Source of the DNA: Streptomyces sp. NBC_01244
GTDB taxonomy: Bacteria > Actinomycetota > Actinomycetes > Streptomycetales > Streptomycetaceae
NCBI RefSeq assembly: GCF_035987325.1
Contig: NZ_CP108488.1
Coordinates: 7,254,001 to 7,318,000 of the forward strand
Length of the DNA stretch: 64,000 nt
Reading direction: 5' to 3'
Shown: in pieces, positions 61,066 through 64,000 of the stretch
How the letters are laid out: each line of letters begins with the position of its first letter
Numbering within the stretch: the first letter of the stretch is position 1
Position numbers and translations under genes: made by a program
Notes under the pieces: generated by a model
Told to the model about the DNA's origin: nothing
What the model saw: the letters and a program-made list of their open reading frames with translations, nothing else
Databases searched by the model: none

Positions 61066-62100
61066 ATGTCCGCAGCTTTCACCACCACCCGTACCTCCCG
61101 ACGCCAGTTCCTCACCCTGCTCGGCATCTCGGCGGCCGCGGTGAGCTGCGGGACGGCGACCGCCAGTGGCGGCTCCGGCGGCAAGCAGATCACCTCCCTG
61201 AAGTACCAGGGCGCCGTCGGCGCGGTCACGCTCCCCGAGCTCGCCGCCGACCTCGGCTACCTCGGCGACGTGACCCTGGACTGGGTCGGCAACACCATCA
61301 GCGGCCCGCAGGACATCCAGTCCGCCGCCACCGGGCAGACCCACTTCGGCAGTGCTTTCAACGGCGCGGTCATCAAGCTCGCCTCCACCAAGGCCCCGAT
61401 CAAGGCCGTCATCTCCTCCTACGGTTCCGACCAGTACTCCTACGGCGGCTACTACGTACTGGAGGACAGCCCGATCCGCTCCGCCCGCGACCTGATCGGC
61501 AAGAAGGTCGGCATGAACACCCTGGGCGCCCACTACCAGGCCCTGCTCGACATCTACCTGAGCCGGGGCGGCCTCTCCAAGGAGGACGCGGCCAAGGTCG
61601 AGCCCCTCGTGGTTCCGCCCGTCAACACCGAACAGTCGCTGCGGCAGAAGCAGATCGAGGTCGGGGTCCTCACCGGAGTCCTGCGCGACAAGGCCCTCGC
61701 GGCCGGCGGCATCCGCCCGCTGTTCACCGACGTGGAACTGCTCGGCCCGTTCAGCGCCGGGACCTACATCATGACCGAGCGCCTCATCAAGCAGAACCCG
61801 GACACCGTACGGACGTTCGTGACCGGGGTGGCCAAGGCCATCGACTGGTCCCGCGCCACCCCGCGCGAGGAGGTCATCGCGCGGATGACGGAGATCGTCA
61901 AGAAGCGCGGCCGCAACGAGGACACGGCGACGCTGCAGTTCTGGCGCTCCTACGGAGTCGCCGAGAAGGGCGGCCGGATCGAGGACAAGGAGTTCCAGCT
62001 CTGGCTCGACTGGCTCGGCGACCGGGGCGAGATCAAGAAGGGCCAGCTCAAGGCGGCCGACCTCTACACCAACGAGTTCAACGGACAAGGGAAGGGCTGA
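61066..62100 (+). CDS. Sulfonate-type ABC transporter substrate-binding protein
   Basis: This 344-residue SsuA/NMT1-type binding protein begins with a twin-Arg signal (TSRRQFLTLLGISAAA) that ends in a lipobox-like AVSCG, so it may be Tat-exported and lipidated. The body has ALPELA-like VTLPELAADLGYL, SAATGQTHFGSAFNGAVIKL and IGKKVGMNTLG. RBS AAGGAA. Ligand inferred from neighbours. Confidence 0.88.
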   Translation: MSAAFTTTRTSRRQFLTLLGISAAAVSCGTATASGGSGGKQITSLKYQGAVGAVTLPELAADLGYLGDVTLDWVGNTISGPQDIQSAATGQTHFGSAFNGAVIKLASTKAPIKAVISSYGSDQYSYGGYYVLEDSPIRSARDLIGKKVGMNTLGAHYQALLDIYLSRGGLSKEDAAKVEPLVVPPVNTEQSLRQKQIEVGVLTGVLRDKALAAGGIRPLFTDVELLGPFSAGTYIMTERLIKQNPDTVRTFVTGVAKAIDWSRATPREEVIARMTEIVKKRGRNEDTATLQFWRSYGVAEKGGRIEDKEFQLWLDWLGDRGEIKKGQLKAADLYTNEFNGQGKG

Positions 62101-62109
62101 CCGGCCGCC

Positions 62110-62925
62110 ATGGCGAAGATCGTGTTCGACTCCGTGACGAAGACCTTCCCGACGAAGGACAAGAAGACCGAGTTCACCGCCCTCGACGGGATCGACCTGG
62201 AGATCGGGTCCGGGGAGTTCGTGGTCGTCGTGGGCCCCAGCGGCTGCGGCAAGTCCACCCTCCTGGACCTGCTCGGCGGCCTGACCCCGCCCACCTCCGG
62301 GCGGATCCTGCTCGACGGCAAGTCGGTCACCGGGCCGGGGCTCGACCGGGGCATCGTCTTCCAGCAGTACGCGCTGCTGCCGTGGCGCACCGCGCTGGGC
62401 AACATCGAGTTCGGCCTGGAGGCCACCGGCGTCCCGCGCCGCCAACGAGCGTCGAGGGCCCGCGAGTTCCTGGATCTCGTCGGTCTCACCGGGTTCGAGG
62501 ACCGGCACCCGCACGAACTGTCCGGCGGCATGCGCCAGCGGGTCGCCATCGCGCGCTCGCTCGCCTACGACCCGGACGTACTGCTGATGGACGAGCCGTT
62601 CGCCGCGCTCGACGCGCAGACCCGCGAGTCCCTCCAGGACGAACTGCGCCGGATCTGGCAGAGCACCGGCAAGACGATCGTGTTCATCACGCACGGCATC
62701 GAAGAGGCCGTGTACCTCGGGCAGCGGGTGGCCGTCATCACCTCCCGCCCCGGCCGGGTCAAGCAGGTCGTCCCGGTGTCGTTCGGCGACCGGGCCACCG
62801 GGGCCACCGGTGAAGACCTGCGCTCCAGCCCGGAGTTCGCCCGCTACCGCCACGAGATCTGGACCCTGCTCCACGACGAGGTGGCCCGCGCCCAGCAACT
62901 GGAGAAGGAGGAGGTCGCCGTATGA
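62110..62925 (+). CDS. Sulfonate-type ABC transporter ATPase
   Basis: This 271-residue ATPase has Walker A GPSGCGKSTLL, Q-loop FQQYALLPWRTALGN, signature LSGGMRQRVAIARSL, Walker B LLMDEPFAALD and His in ITHGIEEA; these are typical of SsuB/TauB. Its stop overlaps the permease start (ATGA). Confidence 0.94.
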   Translation: MAKIVFDSVTKTFPTKDKKTEFTALDGIDLEIGSGEFVVVVGPSGCGKSTLLDLLGGLTPPTSGRILLDGKSVTGPGLDRGIVFQQYALLPWRTALGNIEFGLEATGVPRRQRASRAREFLDLVGLTGFEDRHPHELSGGMRQRVAIARSLAYDPDVLLMDEPFAALDAQTRESLQDELRRIWQSTGKTIVFITHGIEEAVYLGQRVAVITSRPGRVKQVVPVSFGDRATGATGEDLRSSPEFARYRHEIWTLLHDEVARAQQLEKEEVAV

Positions 62926-63842
62926 GCACCACGGTGGAAGCGGCGGTGGAGGTAGAGGAGACAAGGGCGAAGGCGGAGGCCGAGGCCGAGGCCGAGGCCG
63001 TACGGGACCTCGCGCCCCCGGAGGTACGGACCCCCGCGCGGCCCCCCGTACGCCCGCCGGCCGCGGCCCTGGCGCGGCGCGTCCTGCGGGGGCTGCGGGC
63101 GGTCGCGCTGCGCTCCGCGGCGATCCTGGCCCTGCTGGCCCTGTGGGAGACGGCGCCGCGGCTGGGGCTGGTCGACGCGACGTTCCTGCCGCCGGTGAGC
63201 GAGGTGGCCAAGGCCTGGTGGGAGCTGCTGGGCAGCGGGCAGCTCGCCGAGCACAGCAAGGCCAGCCTGGCCCGCTCCTTCGGCGGATTCGGCATCGCGG
63301 TCGCCGTCGCGGTCCCGCTCGGGCTGCTGATCGGCTGGTACCGGCCGGTGGCGGCGCTGCTCGGGCCGCTGCTGGAGGTGTTCCGCAACACGGCGGCGCT
63401 CGCGCTGCTCCCGGTGTTCGTCCTGCTGCTGGGCATCGGGGAGACCTCGAAGGTCTCGATCGTCGTGTACGCCTGCGTCTGGCCGATCCTGCTGAACACC
63501 ATCAGCGCCGTGGGCAACGCCGATCCGACGCTGGTGAAACTGGCCCGCTCCATGGACCTGTCCACGCCGAAGCTGTTCCAGAAGGTGATCCTGCCGGCGT
63601 CGGTGCCGGTCATCTTCACCGGCATCCGGCTGGCGGGGGCCGTCTCCATCCTGGTCCTGGTCGCGGCCGAGATGATCGGCGCGAAGGCGGGCCTCGGCTA
63701 CCTGATCAACGCCTCGCAGTTCAACTTCGCGATCCCGCAGATGTACGCGGGCATCGTCACGATCTCCGCGATCGGCCTGGCCTTCAACCAGATCCTCGTC
63801 ACGATCGAACGCCGACTGAGCACGTGGCGCGTCCCGTCCTGA
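62922..63842 (+). CDS. Sulfonate-type ABC transporter permease
   Basis: This 306-residue protein has an acidic Ala/Glu-repeat N-terminus (KAEAEAEAEA) and about six membrane helices. The family loop is GAVSILVLVAAEMIGAKAG with downstream GLGYLINAS. It forms the channel of the importer with the preceding ATPase and binding protein. Confidence 0.93.
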   Translation: MSTTVEAAVEVEETRAKAEAEAEAEAVRDLAPPEVRTPARPPVRPPAAALARRVLRGLRAVALRSAAILALLALWETAPRLGLVDATFLPPVSEVAKAWWELLGSGQLAEHSKASLARSFGGFGIAVAVAVPLGLLIGWYRPVAALLGPLLEVFRNTAALALLPVFVLLLGIGETSKVSIVVYACVWPILLNTISAVGNADPTLVKLARSMDLSTPKLFQKVILPASVPVIFTGIRLAGAVSILVLVAAEMIGAKAGLGYLINASQFNFAIPQMYAGIVTISAIGLAFNQILVTIERRLSTWRVPS

Positions 63843-63870
63843 GGCCCTGATCCACCGCCCGGCGGCCCCT

Positions 63871-63930
63871 GCGGCCGTCCGGCCCGCCACGACCACCCCT
63901 GCGGCCGTCCGGCCCGCCACGACCACCCCT
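63871..63930. repeat. Exact 30-bp tandem duplication
   Basis: The 30 bases at 63871-63900 are repeated without change at 63901-63930 in the gap between the permease and the next gene. It is probably a recent slippage. Confidence 0.9.
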
Positions 63931-63969
63931 GCGGGCGCCGCGCGCCCGGATCCCAACCGAGGACACGAC

Positions 63970-64000
63970 ATGACCGCACCCCGGACCCTCCACCTCAACG
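63970..64000 (+). CDS. Start of next gene, probably FMN-dependent monooxygenase (partial)
   Basis: ATG at 63970 opens MTAPRTLHLN, which runs off the edge. The LHLN start resembles flavin monooxygenases of the NtaA/SnaA/DszA group. The position after the flavin reductase and transporter supports this, but ten residues are too few to be sure. The start lacks a strong ribosome binding site (CCGAGGACACGAC precedes). Confidence 0.4.
   Translation, partial: MTAPRTLHLN

Overview
The window is very GC-rich, uses GTG, TTG and ATG starts, and carries long polyketide/peptide synthetases, several IdeR/DmdR1-type iron boxes, an MbtH protein and a B12-dependent methylmalonyl-CoA mutase. All of this points to an actinomycete, almost certainly Streptomyces. 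No rRNA, tRNA or CRISPR array was seen.

1-15.95 kb: the end of a hybrid NRPS-PKS cluster. On the minus strand, in transcription order, lie an NRPS module (degraded C, A with an Asp-like code, PCP), PKS module KS-AT-KR-ACP, PKS module KS-AT-DH-KR-ACP, and a CocE/NonD-type alpha/beta hydrolase that starts with what looks like a TubC-type docking domain and runs off the left edge. No TE domain is present in these proteins. A type II thioesterase is divergent from the NRPS. The product is not recognised.

15.95-18.0 kb: a decayed junction. It holds a 5'-truncated tyrosine-recombinase remnant whose predicted catalytic Tyr codon is TAA, a perfect 29-bp inverted repeat, and a frameshifted MFS transporter pseudogene.

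18.0-41.1 kb: a complete coelichelin-type hydroxamate siderophore cluster in the gene order I know from S. coelicolor cchA-K: formyltransferase, ornithine monooxygenase, two permeases, ATPase, binding lipoprotein, ABC exporter half, three-module NRPS, second exporter half, esterase and MbtH. The three NRPS adenylation codes read from the sequence (DINYWGGIGK, DFWNIGMVHK, DMENLGLINK) fit formyl-hydroxy-Orn, Thr and hydroxy-Orn.

41.1-49.9 kb: genes that also carry iron boxes. They are an isochorismatase-like gene followed by argC-argJ-argB-argD, an N-acetylglutamate-synthase-like GNAT gene, and an operon of amidohydrolase, small protein and Sfp-type phosphopantetheinyl transferase. Together they could form an iron-controlled supply of ornithine and of carrier-protein activation for the siderophore NRPS. 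This is the main inference of the annotation.

49.9-57.9 kb: chromosomal metabolism: an Lrp/AsnC regulator divergent from an asparaginase, then meaB, methylmalonyl-CoA mutase large and small subunits, and a ROK regulator.

57.9-64.0 kb: a 1.4-kb non-coding stretch packed with three different tandem-repeat families and one Cys-rich small ORF, followed by a sulfonate/alkylsulfate-type utilisation operon: TauD-like dioxygenase, SsuE-like flavin reductase, SsuA/B/C-like transporter and the start of one more gene at the right edge.
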